Source of the DNA: Trichopria drosophilae
Lineage: Eukaryota > Arthropoda > Insecta > Hymenoptera > Diapriidae
Assembly: GCA_030407085.1 (NCBI GenBank)
Contig: CM059582.1
Span: forward strand, 161,254,001 to 161,318,000
Direction of reading: 5' to 3'
Length of the DNA stretch: 64,000 nt
Position 1 is the stretch's first letter. Each line of letters starts with the position of its first letter. Shown here piece by piece: positions 1 through 14,800 of the stretch. The notes under the pieces are model-generated. The model was not told the origin of the DNA. It worked only from the letters and a program-made list of their open reading frames with translations, and searched no databases. The position numbers and the translations under genes are program-made.

Positions 1-3000
1 ACCAAGGGTGGGAGTGAGACGACACGATTAAACCCACAAGTGTACAGTGATTTTGTCCTCGCCCCTACTAAAATCACAAAATGTCTTATCACTTTAGTTT
101 GTTTATTATAAGTATACGTTATGTATCAAAACATTCTTAGCCATAGACATAAATTTTAGCTGATCGCTGAAGGCACCAAAGCAACGATGATATGTACACT
201 CGACTAATCACAGAATGCGGCGCGTCTGGTAATTGCCATAGCGTTATTACTTATTATCATCACGGAATGTCTCATTCGACCTGCTCCAAGGATTTATCTT
301 TAACCTCTCAGTTGCTGGCAACGACTTAATCATCTGAATTTTGAATCCCAGAATTCTCATCTAAATTGTCAAACTACGTCGGAATTATTTATAACTGCTA
401 ATTTCCTATCATTTAGTCATTTTTTACTAGTGTAATGTAAAACACTAGTAAAGTTTTATTAATCTAAAAGTAACAATTGAAATAGAAATCGATTACTTTT
501 AAGTGGTATGGATTGTTATTGATTGCACTGCTGACCCACTTTTCATGTTGGAATTACTTTCAAATTTAGAGCTAGTAAATATTTTCTATATTTTTATTGG
601 GAAGTAATTCACCCATTTGTTTTCCTTCTTCATCTATTTTAAAGACTCCCCTCACTAATTTTACACAATTCTGTACACTGATAAGTATGTAATCATTCGA
701 ACTCTTTTAAATCCTGATTTTCATCGATTTTGTACACCGAATGAGCGTTAGTTTTTAGTAGTGGTCGGTTAAAAATATTTTAAATTCCTGATTTGTAAAT
801 TTTGCAGACTCTTAATCACATCCTATACATTCATAGCGATTTGTACGATAGTATCCATTAAAATGTCAGATATAAATATTGAGAAAACATTACATCATTA
901 TAGCGATAGCGAGGAAGTGCTTTAATCAGAAGCAATTTTTGCACTAGTATCGAATTATATATTCGTGATAGTAGTTGAACAATTTATAGAAATTAAAAAT
1001 TGGAAGGATTATTATAAATAAAAAATCCATTGCAATTTTATTCTTCGACTTAATTCTCAGATAAGTACATTTCTTAAATAAATGTTAACTAAAATGCGTT
1101 TTACGGTCAATAAACTTTTAAAATGAAAATATTAAACCGAAAATAAATGCATTTTATGTGAAAGATGTATTTTTAGAAGATTGAAAAACTAAAGTTTTAT
1201 TTTTCGGTCAACTGACACATTTTGTCTGTGTGACCATTACAAATTTCGTTTTTATGAAAAAAAAATGTTTAATGGAATATTATGTTATAGAAAACATATA
1301 AGATTTTGCATGTTTTGATTATATGAAGGAAAAGAAATTGTCTCAAGTAGACTTACGTCAATTTATATCTGTATGAAATCTGTTTATAAATTTGAAAATG
1401 TAAATGTTAACATTACGTTATTTTGGTTTAATAGTATTATATATTTCATATAACTTCGAAGTTTGAAATCTGATTTTAACTCTGTTATTGTTGATTTGTA
1501 TGATATTATGTTCTATTTCTTTCCTATGCTTTGTATTTTTTCGGTGGCTTCTATTTTAGTATTGTCGTAGTCAAAGTTACGTCCAGTATTTATTGAGTGC
1601 ATCCTGAGACCCGGGTACATTTCAGCTTTTCGTTTAATGTGTTTCTGAAGTTTTTTTTAAATTAGAATTTGACTAGTTTAACCAATGTGTATTTCGGCAC
1701 AGTGTGAACAAGGTAATATAATACATTACTGATTTGCAGTAATGGTAGTACTTCTTCTAGGGTGTAATACCAAATATGTTTTTATGTGTAGATTTAGAAA
1801 CTAAACATATATTTTCTTTTTATATGACAATGTATACATATGAGCTAGCTCATTACCGTTTTATGATTTGAGTATAATTTTTTATTTACATTTAAAGAGA
1901 TATGATACTGACAAACCTTTTTGCAGATGAAGTTCTAATATACTTGACAACTTAAAACAAAGTAAGAAGTATTATCAAATATGCAGAAATGTGTTTCTGC
2001 TAGTTATTTTTTAATAATCATATAATACACAGATCGTACTGTACATATATTATTTTATTTACATTATTTATTATTATTAATTTTATCGACTCAAATTTTC
2101 CAAATAAGTTTTTCATTCGCTCTTTGTCCTTTAAAATCTTTAAATTAGAATTGCACATTTAAAAAGTTTTTAGATGCAAAATAATTTTAAAAAATATGTA
2201 TTTTATTTATTGCATATTTTTCTACTGACTTTACCCCAAGGAGCTGTTTTAGTTTAGCGACTGCACCACATTTTACAAGGTGACAGAATGAGATGTACAC
2301 AGAAAGCAAATTTTCATTTCAAAATCATTTGGTATTCAATCATTGCTTTAGAGCAAGTTTATAGTGGCAGCAATTACAACGGAATTTTCATTTCCTGTGC
2401 GGTATGATTACAGTAATTTTTCCTATATTTCGCTCTCTGCAGTGAGGAGTGTGGTTAACAAGAAACCCGTAAATGTATCTATGCAGAAAATATATTTTTC
2501 GATGTTAATTTGTAGTGTCTTCTTCGATGAAATTTATCTTAGCAAGTAAAAGTTCCAATAGTAATAAAAATGTTTTATTAAAATGCAAGTAAATCGTGAA
2601 AACTCCTTTAGTAATATTTATCAACGCCTAATGGTTTTTGGTAGTCTGAATCTGAACTAAATTATCTTCAACGCTATCCATAATGTTCGAAAATGTGACA
2701 ATTTGTAATATTTAGACTATCTTGATGACTCAAAATGACTAGGAACGTTACGATAAACGAGACATAATTTAAAAACGTAAATGTTTTAGTAAGGAATTTC
2801 AAAATATTATTATTTTGTGTGCTTTACCTTCTAGACTTCCTTGATTGTGACTGCTGCAGTGTATATTAAAAATCACCCCTATACTTTCATATTTCATAAT
2901 AATGAAACCTTTCTCTCACATCCGTCATACGTGCAAAAACAAATGATCAGTTAATTCATTATTGGACAAAATAAAATTGAACACTTTAAGTGAAATGGCA

Positions 3001-4388
3001 CATATAAAATAATGCATACCTATATTATAATTCCAATAAAATATTAAAGCAAACTTTTATAGTGGAAATTAGAAAGTGTAATATTTTATAATACGCCGAA
3101 CAAAAAATAAAAAATTAAAATTCTCGCTTCAAAGGAGATTGAATCCCCGTGCGTGGTTGAAGAAGTGCATCAATGTAACGTATGCAAAAAGTGGAAAGGA
3201 AAAATCATGTGCTTTTAACACGTGCGTTTTAAAAGCATGCAAATATAAAGTAAGTCGGACTCGTTTTAATGCTTATATACCTACTTTTTAATTTTTTTAT
3301 CATGTGAATAGTATAGCATTTTATTTCGAAAAGCGAACTGAATAAAGGAGAGATTAGTAATTATGTAGGAAAAATGTCTTTTAAAGAAACGTGTAAAACT
3401 GTGCGACATTTTTATCTTTTATGATTTATATGTAAAAGCTCTACTTTCAACGAAAAGGCAAATCCGTCTGGATTAGAAATAATGACTATCTGTTATATCC
3501 GTTAGAAATGTAGTAGCTTAATTATTCGTTTTTACAGCACATGGAACTATGCGAGAAAAACTATTTAAATTTATTGTAAAAGTAAATTACTTTGTTCTGA
3601 TAGCAATATCTATATGGAAATGTGACTGCAGTTTTAATATACGTAATGAGAATTGGTAAACAACAAGAAAATATAGAAATATGATTGAATGGAAGGAAAA
3701 TTAGATTGAAAGTAACGGAAGTACTCAATAGATGCGCTACTGTAGCATATTCGGGAAAGTAATACATTCATGCATGTACATTTCATGAACCTATGGACTG
3801 TTGTAATACAAATTCATAGATTTAAAAACAAGTATGCATTTCGAAAGCGATTCTTAATACTGGTATCGATCAGCATTTTGCTTGATTGAAAGGAAACTAA
3901 ACCATACTTCAATACCGATGATAAATAGTTGCTTTATACACGGACCAAGCAGTCCTTCTTTTATCTTTGTGGTGAAGCTTTTATATGAAAAAAATCCTTA
4001 TATTCCTGCTTTCTAACATCTAAACACAGCGAATTATTGCTCTTTTCTTGTAAAAAATGCCAAAAATATTTACACATATGTTTATTGTTGTGGCGTGCAA
4101 AAGCTATGGAGTTACCAAATATTTGTACATTACTCAGCTGCAATCTTGCTTGAAATCCCAAGAACCGCCACTGTCGTTCACATTGAGTTGGACTGTGTCT
4201 CCGTACCGATGAACCTGTCGCTAATTTAACATTTTATTCATTAACTCCAACTACTGATTTTGAATTAAATTTGCTTGTAGAGTAAAAATAAATTCATTGA
4301 TAAAAAACATACTCTCATCGATTCTTTATGTTCTCCGTGAAATAATTAATAGGATGAGAAATGCGTATTGTTTAATTACACAGGACCA
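1..4388. other. AT-rich intergenic DNA, no gene seen
   Basis: No reading frame here looks coding. The open frames are short, isolated and AT-driven, and none has recognisable motifs or a partner exon. I see no RNA gene, and no inverted repeat as clear as those further right. Confidence 0.6.
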
Positions 4389-4702
4389 CACACAAAAAAT
4401 TTGGTTCCAGATCACTTGAATCAGAGATAGTGGATCTTATAGACTTTTTGCCGCTAAAAACGAATCCGTCAACTTGAATCAGAAGTGGAGGATTTTATAG
4501 ATTTTTAGTTGCTGAAAATAAAGTAGTGATCCAAGTTAACTCATCGTTACAGATTTTTAAATTTTTGAATATTTTTCGGATCAGATGTCTTAAAATCCTG
4601 ACGTGATGGGCCAAATCGAATAACGGATTCGTTTTTAGCGGCCAAAAATCTATAAGATCCATTATCTCTTATTCAAGTGATCTAAAAAAAATTTTTTGTG
4701 TG
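4389..4702. mobile_element. MITE-like inverted-repeat element, 314 bp
   Basis: The ends are inverted copies (CACACAAAAAAT at 4389-4400, ATTTTTTGTGTG at 4691-4702). The inverted similarity runs inward for about 80 bases on each side: GATCACTTGAAT is matched by ATTCAAGTGATC, and CGCTAAAAACGAATCCG by CGGATTCGTTTTTAGCG. Inside the left half, the segment around 'ACTTGAATCAGA' is also repeated directly. There is no coding capacity, so this is best read as a non-autonomous DNA transposon. The superfamily is not clear because the target duplication is ambiguous. Confidence 0.75.
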
Positions 4703-7700
4703 GTGCTGTGTTTTCAATCATAAAGTTTATTGAAACCCAAGTTGGATAAATACAGTTAATTATAGTTAAGCAAATTAAAAATTACGTTGAAAGTACTTGA
4801 CAAAATTTTATTAATTTTTTTTCCAGGGACTGGTACTTGCACTACGCAAAAAATATAATATCAACATGAGTCGGTTAAAATCTATAATCTGCTGCAAGCC
4901 TAATTTATATTTCTTTTAGAGCTTATCTCAGATATAATAAGTATTGCTCACTTTATCGTCACATTAATGAACTCTTCAGAACATATTCGAATTAAGAAAA
5001 CATACAGAACTTAGTATTCATATACACTTATAAACTTAATTTACAGTTGTCCTGAATGTTTGTTCATATTAGTGAATACTTTTAAAATGTTTTGATTATG
5101 TATTAATTTATCCTTCATTCATAATGGAAATTTAAAAATATAGTACAAAAATAATTTTAATCATTATTTGGTGATTTGCAGAAACTTATATAATGATAGA
5201 TTTATAATAATCAAGAACAGTGTTATTGTTCCAAATGAAACATGACATGTCTTTTATGATGATTGGACAAAAGCTAAAATTCTTTCCTCAAATATTTAAT
5301 CTGTATTTTGCGCAAATGCAAAATACCCGTGTGATATTCACTTCTAAAAATGGTAGTATTTTTATTGGTATTCTACGAATTAAAACCCGCACTGAATAAT
5401 CGAAATTTTATATTCAAAATCAATTTCTTCGAGGTAATAACTGGGATAAAAATAAGCAGATAAATTTATTGTGAAAATTTCACAAGTATAAATACAATCT
5501 GTATTAAACTGAAAAAATTGAAATTAAAAAGAAAGTAGTCAATTAAGTACTAAATTGTTTAAAATAATCGTAACAAATTTTTTCGTTTTGTTAATTTTTA
5601 TTTTAAACGTCAACGTTGAATGTTCAACTAAATGAACAAAAATAATGATAAAAACAATATTTTTTGAAATAATTGACTTGTTTGGGGATATCATTGAAGT
5701 GATTTCAAAAGTGTCTAAAGAAATAGCAAAACGCAATGGATGAACAAAAAAGTTCATGATGTAGAAACTGACGTCGTTCTGATAGATATATTACGAATCT
5801 TATAAAATAAAAATATTGATTTGCTTATCGATGATGCAGTCGAACGTCTCTAAAGTTCTAAATTGCCTTAATTTCCCAGATGGAAATTGAATCTCGTAGA
5901 AAGCTAGTTTCTGGCTAGTTTTCTGTGCAACCAATTTCTGGATAGTAACTGTCTGGTTTGTCTAGTCTCTGTTTAGTTTACCTGGGTTGGAATATAAAAA
6001 TTCTTTTTGCGTGGAATGCCCCATATGGCAGAAATCTGTACCAATAAGCACCCTCATTCTGCAGGCATTCCATGAGTTTTCCATATAAATTTCAATTTGA
6101 TTTCACTAATTAACACGAGCATAATTGACTGGATGTTTTAAAAATACAAAATTGGAAGCACAAATTCCACACATGCATTCGAAAATACCACTTTGAATTC
6201 TGCGGAATACGCATACATTTTCTGTAAATTCAACAATAAAATGCAATAACGTGTGCGATTTATTGATTTACCTCTGTTATATATCTGATCGTTTTTAGGG
6301 CAAAATTAAACATGACAGCTTTTATAGGTCATGCATGAAATCTCGGGAATTGAATTCTCAGCCAGAAGATTTCTTGTGGCATCTACACTTCCAGATATGT
6401 ACTCTTATCCTGACAAAAAGTTCATAATTCAATGCATTAGAACAATGGATTATACTTGTAGCAATGATATTTATTTCAGTTTATTGGATTATATCGACAT
6501 TTCTATATAACCATATAATCGTGTTAAAACATTAAAGCGCATTGTCGTAAAATGGAATTCGATGCTATTTATAATTTGAAAAGCCAATCTTGGGAAAATC
6601 GCCAACATTTTCTTTTAAGAAGGGACTTGGCGAATTCTTTACCTTGCATATACATCTAAAAAAACTCAATCAAGATAGTAAAATGTTTGCATTATCTGTA
6701 CAATCACGTTAGAGCGTGACAGATTATCGACAAAAGGAATAACCTAAAAGACGTTAAATCACTATTCCCGATAAAATGAGTTTGCGATAGAAACTATCGA
6801 TTAGAGCTTGTGCACACAAAACTTAAAACTAACATTACCTTTATAAATTCCCTTAGACGCGTTAAGGACTCCAACCCTGGTACAAAATACATTACGTCGA
6901 TTACGTAAATTTGATGTACACATTATTAATAATAATTACTAGTAATAATACGTGTATAAATACTATTATTATTATTAAACGTCTTTATTGGTAAATAATG
7001 TTCTCTACAATTATAAGTTAATAATTTTGACTTCTATGCGAATAGACGACCCACAGCTGATGCTGTTTTAGATCTGATCTAACAATTTATATTAATAGAT
7101 AATACAAATAATAATATTAAAAAAAATTTTTGTAAGCATTTTAACAAGGGAACTTTTTCAATTAATGAGAAATGTATGTTCAAATTTAAAATATGTACTG
7201 TACAATGTATAATGATTACATCAAATACGACGAATACATATTTTTCAAAATGTTTCACTTAAAATCACAATTGCTTTCTACAAATTAGAAAGAAGACACG
7301 CATGTGCATGTTAACAAGTTTAGCTCAGTCATCAGATACTTTTGACTTGAATAGAAAAAAAGTTGTATTAACAAATCTGGATGCTAATACGTAAGTTTAT
7401 TCAATTTTAAATTTAGTACATTACCATTGTAAATTACGTTTTGTTTTATAGAATGTAAAAAAACTGGGCAGCAATATTTTAGTAAAAAAGTTGAGTACCG
7501 AAATGTAAGGTATAGAATTTGATAGGTCAACATTGAATTTGTTTTCAATAACTCGGATGGGTTTAAAGTTGAGTGTGAAAGGTTCGACGAGTGAGTGATC
7601 TTTTTAAAGGTTTTTTAAGCCCTATACAATTCTTCTCTTCGATAACTTGATATATGATGAATATTTATCTAGTTACAAGAGGGAAAAATTATTATTTTTA

Positions 7701-9177
7701 TTTTTTTACCTCATTTTGTCATGTAACTACTGAAATATCACAGAGCACTGGTTTGAAAAGCTTAAAAAAACGAAGAATGTGATCCCTTATAGAATGCCCT
7801 AAAATAAAATAACCTAAACAAAATTTATTACAATTAAGCCCTAAGTAAAATTTACTACTTTTCGACCCAAATTTGTCCGAAAAGCCAGATAGACTTTTAA
7901 GACTCAGATGCAGGTCGAGTATTACTTAAATAAAACCTAAGAAATGCTTTTAAAGTCCTGTGACTTCAATGGTGTACATTACGTTCAAATTACCAAATCT
8001 ATAACCAAAATCATGACTTCAAAGTCCAATAAGCTTATAGACCTATATTCGACCTTTAGGCTGAAATGTCTTATTGGTCAATATGCTTTTATATTTGGAC
8101 GATTAGGTTAAAATCAAGACCTAATAAAGTACTGTAGTTCTAACCATTAAACTACCATTTAAAATTACTTAGGTCATTTCGTCCAAGTACGATTTTACTT
8201 CAATAATCTAATCTCTAAAAATTTGTTTGCTAACAGTTTGTTTTAAATAACGATGCGTGAATGGCTAATGATGAGTAACATAGGCCTCCGTTAAAAGTCG
8301 AGGAAAGAATAGCAGTTGATGCATTCACTTATTGTGGTAATTGTAAGTATTTAATTATTGTCTTACTTTCTCATTCTTTAAAAATGGCGTTGATCTTAAT
8401 ATGGAGACGATCCAGCGTAGCCTTCATTTGCAATTTATAGATAGCATAACCTCAAAAATTCGTTATTCAATATAATTAATTGAATACCGTTGTTTTGGTG
8501 AATTTATAAATTTGAAAACGCTTGATTTTGGGTTACTTTTACTTCATGAATGAAAAAAATTACTCTATGGTGATTGATGCATAAAATAATATCGATGTTA
8601 TTTTCACGATAAATAACTTTTTTTTTTAAATTGCTGATTTTGGCGGCGAGTTAAATTTTAACAATGTAGCATCAAACTTTGACGAGACAATTTTTCGTCG
8701 CACGTAAATTTAATGCTGCATTGTGCGATATTTTACTTTACAAAACGGACATATGCTGTACATTTATATTTGTTATATTGTGCTTTGAGTAAAGCATTAG
8801 AGTATTGCGGTACTATCATGACATGAATATAAAACACTTAAGTACTTGAACAGACTTGCTACATTTAGGTCCGAGAAAAAGGTTACAAAATATACAAGGA
8901 GAAAAAGGCACTGATTTAATCAGAATTAGTTTGAAAAGAGAGAAAAATTACCTAAATATTACCAATTTTCGACCTACTACAAGTCCATTTTACAATATTT
9001 GGACTACGACCTAATGGGGAAAATGCCTTGTATTACCAAATTTCGACTGTCAAATTACTTCAACTGTTGTTCACTTTCCGATTTCTATTTTTTAGGTAAA
9101 TAAGTCGTGATTGAGAAAATCTCTCGACCTGATGGGAGGTCGAGAAAGGGTAATTTCGCCCTATTCTGCTGCTTGGG
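4703..9177. other. AT-rich intergenic DNA with decayed repeats
   Basis: No coding region is supported. A short stretch at 5890-5985 carries repeated 'CTAGTTTCTGG' and 'TCTAGTCTCTG' phrases resembling the inverted-repeat element at 31986-32095. The 7790-9180 part has repeated phrases such as 'TTTTCGACC', 'CCTAA' and 'TTACC', which suggests decayed transposon sequence, but no clean ends could be drawn. Confidence 0.5.
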
Positions 9178-9316
9178 ATTTCGATAAAGATTAATCCCAC
9201 AGCGAGCCTCCTAATGTCGTGGAATTATCGGTAAACGTGCACCGTCTTTACAAAATTCGTTTTTCGACAATTCCCTGACATTAAAGGACTCCCCATGGGA
9301 TCAATTTTTATCGAAA
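9178..9316. repeat. Palindrome core shared with two other loci
   Basis: TTTCGATAAAGATTAATCCC at the left is mirrored by GGGATCAATTTTTATCGAAA at the right, and CCTAATGTCGTGGAATT by AATTCCCTGACATTAAAGG. The same core phrase, GTCGTGGAATT, sits at the centre of the 39.9-41.5 kb palindrome. A diverged version (AAAGTCGCAGAATTG) sits at the centre of the 58.4-59.1 kb palindrome. It is probably the remaining middle of an older copy of that family. Confidence 0.65.
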
Positions 9317-9935
9317 CTTAACGAATAAGGGTCAATTTCTTCATTTTATGAAGCTATGCAACTTCCGTTAAGCTCTTTAATTTTGATACTAGACTTTTTT
9401 ACTGAAATATCACATAGAATCTAAATATGTAATACTGCTACACAGTTTTTGGACACCATGTATAGAGAACACTTATTCGCTATATAATATTTGCTGGAGT
9501 GGCAATTCAGTATTACTACATAAAGACAACATTAAATAACTCTTTATCAAAGTTGCAGATGATGTAAATATGATAATACGAAAAGCTGAAATGCACTTCC
9601 ACATAATACATTACTAAACTTTCGAAGCTATAAAGGGTTTTAGAACTGTTATTATTATTACCGTGACAAATAACAAAATGGTCATGGTAACAATGGTCTC
9701 AGCTTATTTACAAATTTCGTTACTACCACTCCATTTATAATCTTAACAAATGTGAATTGTATTACAAATAATACTTTTATCCGCATTTTTTGATTGCTGC
9801 AACAACAACTTAACATGTTAGTTTTACATTAACCATCAAGATTGATGTGAGAACAAATATTTCCTAGGCGTAACTGCTCTTTCTTTCATATGCATGAATA
9901 TGAAATATTTCCTTAAAGAAACTTACTAATAAATA

Positions 9936-10200
9936 CAGTAGAGTCCCGGAATATTTGCGTCTCGCTATATTTACCTCCCAGCATATTTTCCCAGTTCCGT
10001 ATCGTTATATTTGTCTGTCGCCGCTCTCTTTTTCCACCACCTTGCGCGCTGCGGCCTCAAGAAGGGCCTGCTGTGACAACAGGAACGTAACGCGACTGAG
10101 AAGAGTGGGAGAAGCGGCGCTCCCCTTCTTTTGACAAATATAAGGAAACGGGAGGGGAAGGCGAAAAAACCGAGCTGGCAAATATATCGGGAGTCTACTA
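9936..10200. mobile_element. Pogo/Tigger-type MITE, 265 bp
   Basis: The left end CAGTAGAGTCCCGGAATATT is mirrored by AATATATCGGGAGTCTACTA at the right, with a TA dinucleotide directly outside both ends (9934-9935 and 10201-10202). A CAGTAGA-like terminus plus a TA duplication is characteristic of the pogo/Tigger branch of Tc1/mariner. The interior is GC-richer than its surroundings and has no transposase. The long open frames across it are by-products of this composition. Confidence 0.75.
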
Positions 10201-10771
10201 TAGATAGATGTTTCGATTAAAATTTGCCATAAATTTACAGTAACTAACATTCTAATATTTACAACTTGACATTATGTATCTTAAAAAAAATCAAAATCCA
10301 CTGATCTGTCAAATTCACATGCTATTATGTGGATTTCACATAGCAGGGTGCCATTTCGGAGGTTTAATACGAACAAAATTATATATCAAATACGTCATAA
10401 CTTTTGTAAACGAATCAAAATCCAAATACACGAGTGAGGCAAAATTATATTGCAATTAAAAAAATGTTATGTTTTATAGAGTAAAAATATGTTATTACGT
10501 GAAGTTGATAGAATCGATTATTCCTCAGGAGAATCGAAAATGTGTACCATAGGATGGAAAATGTGCTCAAGAGGATTAAAATACATTACCTTAATTGAAC
10601 TTAGAATTTCACTTTAGCGGGAAGATTTGCTAAAAGAATTGATTTACGCAAAATATAAGACCATAAAGGTTTTTTTTTCAATTTTCATCATTCATTTCCG
10701 ATGCGGCTGTTTCATATTACGCGCAGTAATTACAGGCACATACTCTACTAATCTCGAACAATCGATATGTG

Positions 10772-11041
10772 CTACTTGTTGAATGTCGGCCGCTGTGGTC
10801 GCAATTCTTTTACAAAACATTCTATTTGTGGTAGTGGGTTCCCAGTCATACTAGAAAAACATTTTATTGGAACATTATTTCTATAAAAAATTGCAGCAGA
10901 TGATGAATGCGTTATATCTTGTAAAGAACCTAGCATGACTTGATGTATTTCCTGTACGTTCATGCTTTGCTCTGATCTATATTTATCCATAATATGAAAG
11001 TCATCCTCAAATGTACAATAACGATTTATTCCGTATTTTAA
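10772..11041 (-). CDS. Candidate terminal coding exon, unknown protein
   Basis: On the minus strand, a splice acceptor (CTTTTGCAG, ending at 11042) is followed by 89 codons open to a TAG stop. The frame has no methionine at its beginning, which fits an internal or terminal exon rather than a whole gene. Composition is mixed and fairly protein-like for an AT-rich region (EDDFHIMDKYRSEQSMNV near the start, KELRPQRPTFNK at the end). I do not recognise the family and found no convincing partner exon; the minus-strand frame at 15046-15240 is the nearest candidate. It could also be a relic of a dead gene. Confidence 0.3.
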   Translation of the reverse strand, partial: LKYGINRYCTFEDDFHIMDKYRSEQSMNVQEIHQVMLGSLQDITHSSSAAIFYRNNVPIKCFSSMTGNPLPQIECFVKELRPQRPTFNK

Positions 11042-11619
11042 CTGCAAAAGTCACATTTCATACGAGTTACATATCCCAAGAAATTTTCTCTAGAATTTGT
11101 CTTCTTTAAAACTTCTGACCGATTTATTGTAAGGTTTTAAGGACGAAGTCTAGCAATAAATACGTTGAGCAAATTAAGAATCCAATAACTTTCCATTTTT
11201 CTTTTTTCTATAACCATCAAACGACTATATGTGCATTGCATATAGGTAAATTAAAAGTTTAATAAATGCTTTAATTATGTTTTTTAAACCTGTCTATTTC
11301 TGCACCTAAGTGTATTATACATATCATATTGTATTTCCACACATCCAAAAAAGAACATTGTTAACTACAATGTCTTGTTGAAGGTTAATATATCATTAGT
11401 TTAAATACTACTGTCATTTGAATAATGTGCTGTACATTTGTGTTTTTATAATTGCTTTTTATTTTATTATTGTTTTTTATTTTTGTCTGCATTTTTTTCT
11501 GTTTGTATTGTTGGTACGTGTTGATTTTTTTACTTGCGATACAAACAATCAGATAATTATACCTCTAACAACACTTTTTGCAGAAGTATTTCGAACATTT
11601 GTTGCAAAATATCCTTGTT

Positions 11620-11826
11620 ATGAGTTCACATTTCTCCTCAGATCAATATCGTCTAACGTTTGTCGTTACGCCTTTGGGATTTTGGAGGCCAATTGGAGAC
11701 TGCCCTAATAATTTTCAGAAATATCTCATGGCGATGTCTCTTGCACCAGTCTTTTTACCCGAATTTACAGCATTGGGGATGCAAATTGTCTTTATTCCCG
11801 TGTTCTTTTTTATAAACCAGATATAA
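11620..11826 (+). pseudogene. Possible odorant-receptor N-terminus-like fragment
   Basis: A 68-codon frame from an ATG reads with a motif TPLGFWRPIGD followed by a hydrophobic stretch. Insect odorant receptors often have a 'lGxWP' motif followed by the first membrane helix, so the order is suggestive. No further receptor exons could be found nearby, the proline after the tryptophan is not in place, and the frame ends in AT-rich sequence. Treat this as a weak hint; chance is quite possible. Confidence 0.15.
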
Positions 11827-14800
11827 TGGCCAGGCTCACTCCATGATTCGTTTCTATAAACATGCTTTTATAAAATATGGAAAAAAAGACGAAAAATATA
11901 AAAAAATTGTACACAATAAAAAAAGAAGATAACTTGTAATTGAAATATAAAGGAAATTCCTGATCTGGTTTTATGAAAAGCAATGAATTCAACCCGAAAT
12001 ATCAACCATATTGCATCCTCCATCTTGTATTTTACAATGTTGACGTCAGAACCATGCTCGACAATGTCAGAATTCCCATAAATGATAGTGTATCTTCGAA
12101 AACAAGAAAGAAGACCTGTAGAGACAGATATTTATAAATTTAGAAAACAAATTCCATCCAGCCGCCATTTTCGTAACATCATTTTACAATTAACCAATTT
12201 TTGTAGGTATGATCTTATCCTTTGGTAATCGGGATCATCCTTTAGAAAATTTCGTAAATACAATATGTTTTACATAACCCCATAAAAAATATTAATTTTT
12301 AAATATGAAATAATGAAAAATCGGGGTCTTTTATTTATTACATTTAAAAAAATAAGATGAAATATCTCTTTTGATGACTTTTCGCCACGGATTTCGAAAA
12401 AGCTACTTCAAAACAGTAGAAGGTAAATCATACCTCGGAATGTGTATTTTTGGAAATGTAGTAAATAATAAAATTTAAGAGAAAAATCGGTTCATTTGAG
12501 CCTTAATGGGTGGTTTTTTTATTAATACATTTTTTTTTTGCTTATTTAATATATATTTAAAAATGTGTAATTTTAACTTCAAAATAAAACGCAATGCAGG
12601 ATTTACCTTTTGAAATTAATGACACCGAAGTATTACAACATTCTAAAGATAAAAATCAAGGTCTTTTGGTCCTTAATTTAATCTTGAGAATAAAAAAATT
12701 TTATTGTACTTTTCGAATAAATAACAAAAGTTAATAATAAACTTAGAGTGTATATCGCTTACAATGGTATTCGTGTATTCATTCTTGTTTTCAATAAGTC
12801 TACGTGAAAGGAAAAATGTACCAATGACAGAACATTTTTTAACCTCGGTTTTGTTGTTTTCTGAATAGATAATATGTTATTATCTTTTGTCAAAAACTAT
12901 TTATTTTATACGAAAGCTTATAGTTTCGTAAACAAAATGCGCTTAATAACAGTTTAATTTGGGTTAACATATGCTAAATTTAAAAAAGTTTTACAAGCAT
13001 TTAATGTAAAAAAATATTTTTCCATGGGAATGTGTAACATAATCATTTGAGTGAAAATTTGGTTTCTCTGACAATACATTTTTAACTTTTCGACGATTCA
13101 AATAAAAATTTACTGAAAAATAGCTATTTTTCTGTTTTTTATAGGATTCTCAAAGTCAATCTATTTGCAGATCTTTTAATAAAAATAAATACTTTTACGA
13201 TGAATGTTTAATTAATTAAAAAATCTTGTTGTATATTAAGAAATATTAAAGTAAAGTTCAGAAATTTTCTTAAATCTAGAAAAGTGTAGAATAATACCCT
13301 TTAGATTTCCTGGCAAATATTTTCTTCTTATATAGAGTGAGAATTCAATACTTTTGAATTAGTTCATCTTTTTAAGCTATGCAATTTTCAGTCAATCTTT
13401 TAATGAAAAATATTGTCCTATAAAATTATGTTTTTATTTTTAGGTGATCAACCTGTAGTGACGGAATACGGGAAATAAAAAATGTCCATGGATTTAAGTA
13501 AATTACTTATTTGGTTATTCAATTGAGAGGCTAAAATAGACCTCCAGGGTCTCAAAAGCTAAATAAAAAAAAAAAAACTTATTTGGTGCATAGATTTAAA
13601 AAATCGTGGACTTTTACAAAATTGATAACAAATTGATAGTGAAAGTTAATGGTTCATGCTTTCGTTATAAAAAGACCATTAACTAAATTTTTATGTGTTG
13701 AATAAGCTAAGGCAACTTTTCAAAATGGTCCATTGACGTTTTTTTGTTTCAAATAATTTGATTCACCCAAGTGTTACAATATAAAATTGACTGAAAGGTT
13801 AATATATGTAGTTTAAGTTTATATTGATCGTTTAAAAATGTTTCATAGTTTTCGTTAAAAAAAAAAATCATGAAAATGACCTATTTTGCGATACAATTTG
13901 GTGAAACCATATACGAAATTTAAAGCGAACATTTCCATTTCTTCAATAATACCACTGATTATCATAAAGATCTTTCAAAAGAATTTTTAAATCCAAACTT
14001 GGTGATGTACCAGGGGAGAGTGATGATCTTCCGAAATACCGGAAGTAACGGTTTCTTCTTTTTTTGTTTTTGTCCTGCACATGTGTAGAAGTAGTTGTGT
14101 ACATAACACAACTCGAGAGAGCTTATCACCTTCGTATGTACAAGACTAACAACGAGATAAACATCTGTATTATCACTGAAAGTCAATGCAAACAACACTT
14201 TAGTAATTTTTGGCCAAATCGCGGTCTAATCGACATAAAAGCTTTTGCTTCGTCGGGACGATCAAATCAATTTTAGAGTTAAATATATATTATATAGTTT
14301 ATTTATCTATATTATTTATTATTTTAATATCCCACAAATCTTTAATATGTATATTGCTTTTAATTATTTAATAACTAACTAGAAATAGTTACAACAACCA
14401 AAAACAGTTCAGTGGCATATTTAACTAACTTTTATAAATGAATTTACTATTTTTTTCGTTAAATAAACTATTGTCTATTTTGGTACATTAATTGACGTAT
14501 ATCGAGCAACCTTGAGCCTGATACTGCCAGTCTCGAAATTATGCAGGATAACATATTCCATTAAAAAGAATATTTTATACATTTAATATTATACAGTACA
14601 GTCAATAACATTCATAAAATTCTAATAGTTGCTAATTATTATTATATGAAATAATAAATATATACGATTTAATAGTCCTGAATAGTAATTATATCTTAAA
14701 TAGTTGCCATTCAGTATAATTTTACAACTATATATATGATTTGACAGTATCATATTTAAAGTTAGTAAAATTTCACCAATAATTGAGTAGTACTATCCTA

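Noticed and set aside
10005..10250. 81-codon minus-strand frame
   Set aside because: It lies mostly inside the pogo-type MITE at 9936-10200 and is explained by its GC-rich interior.
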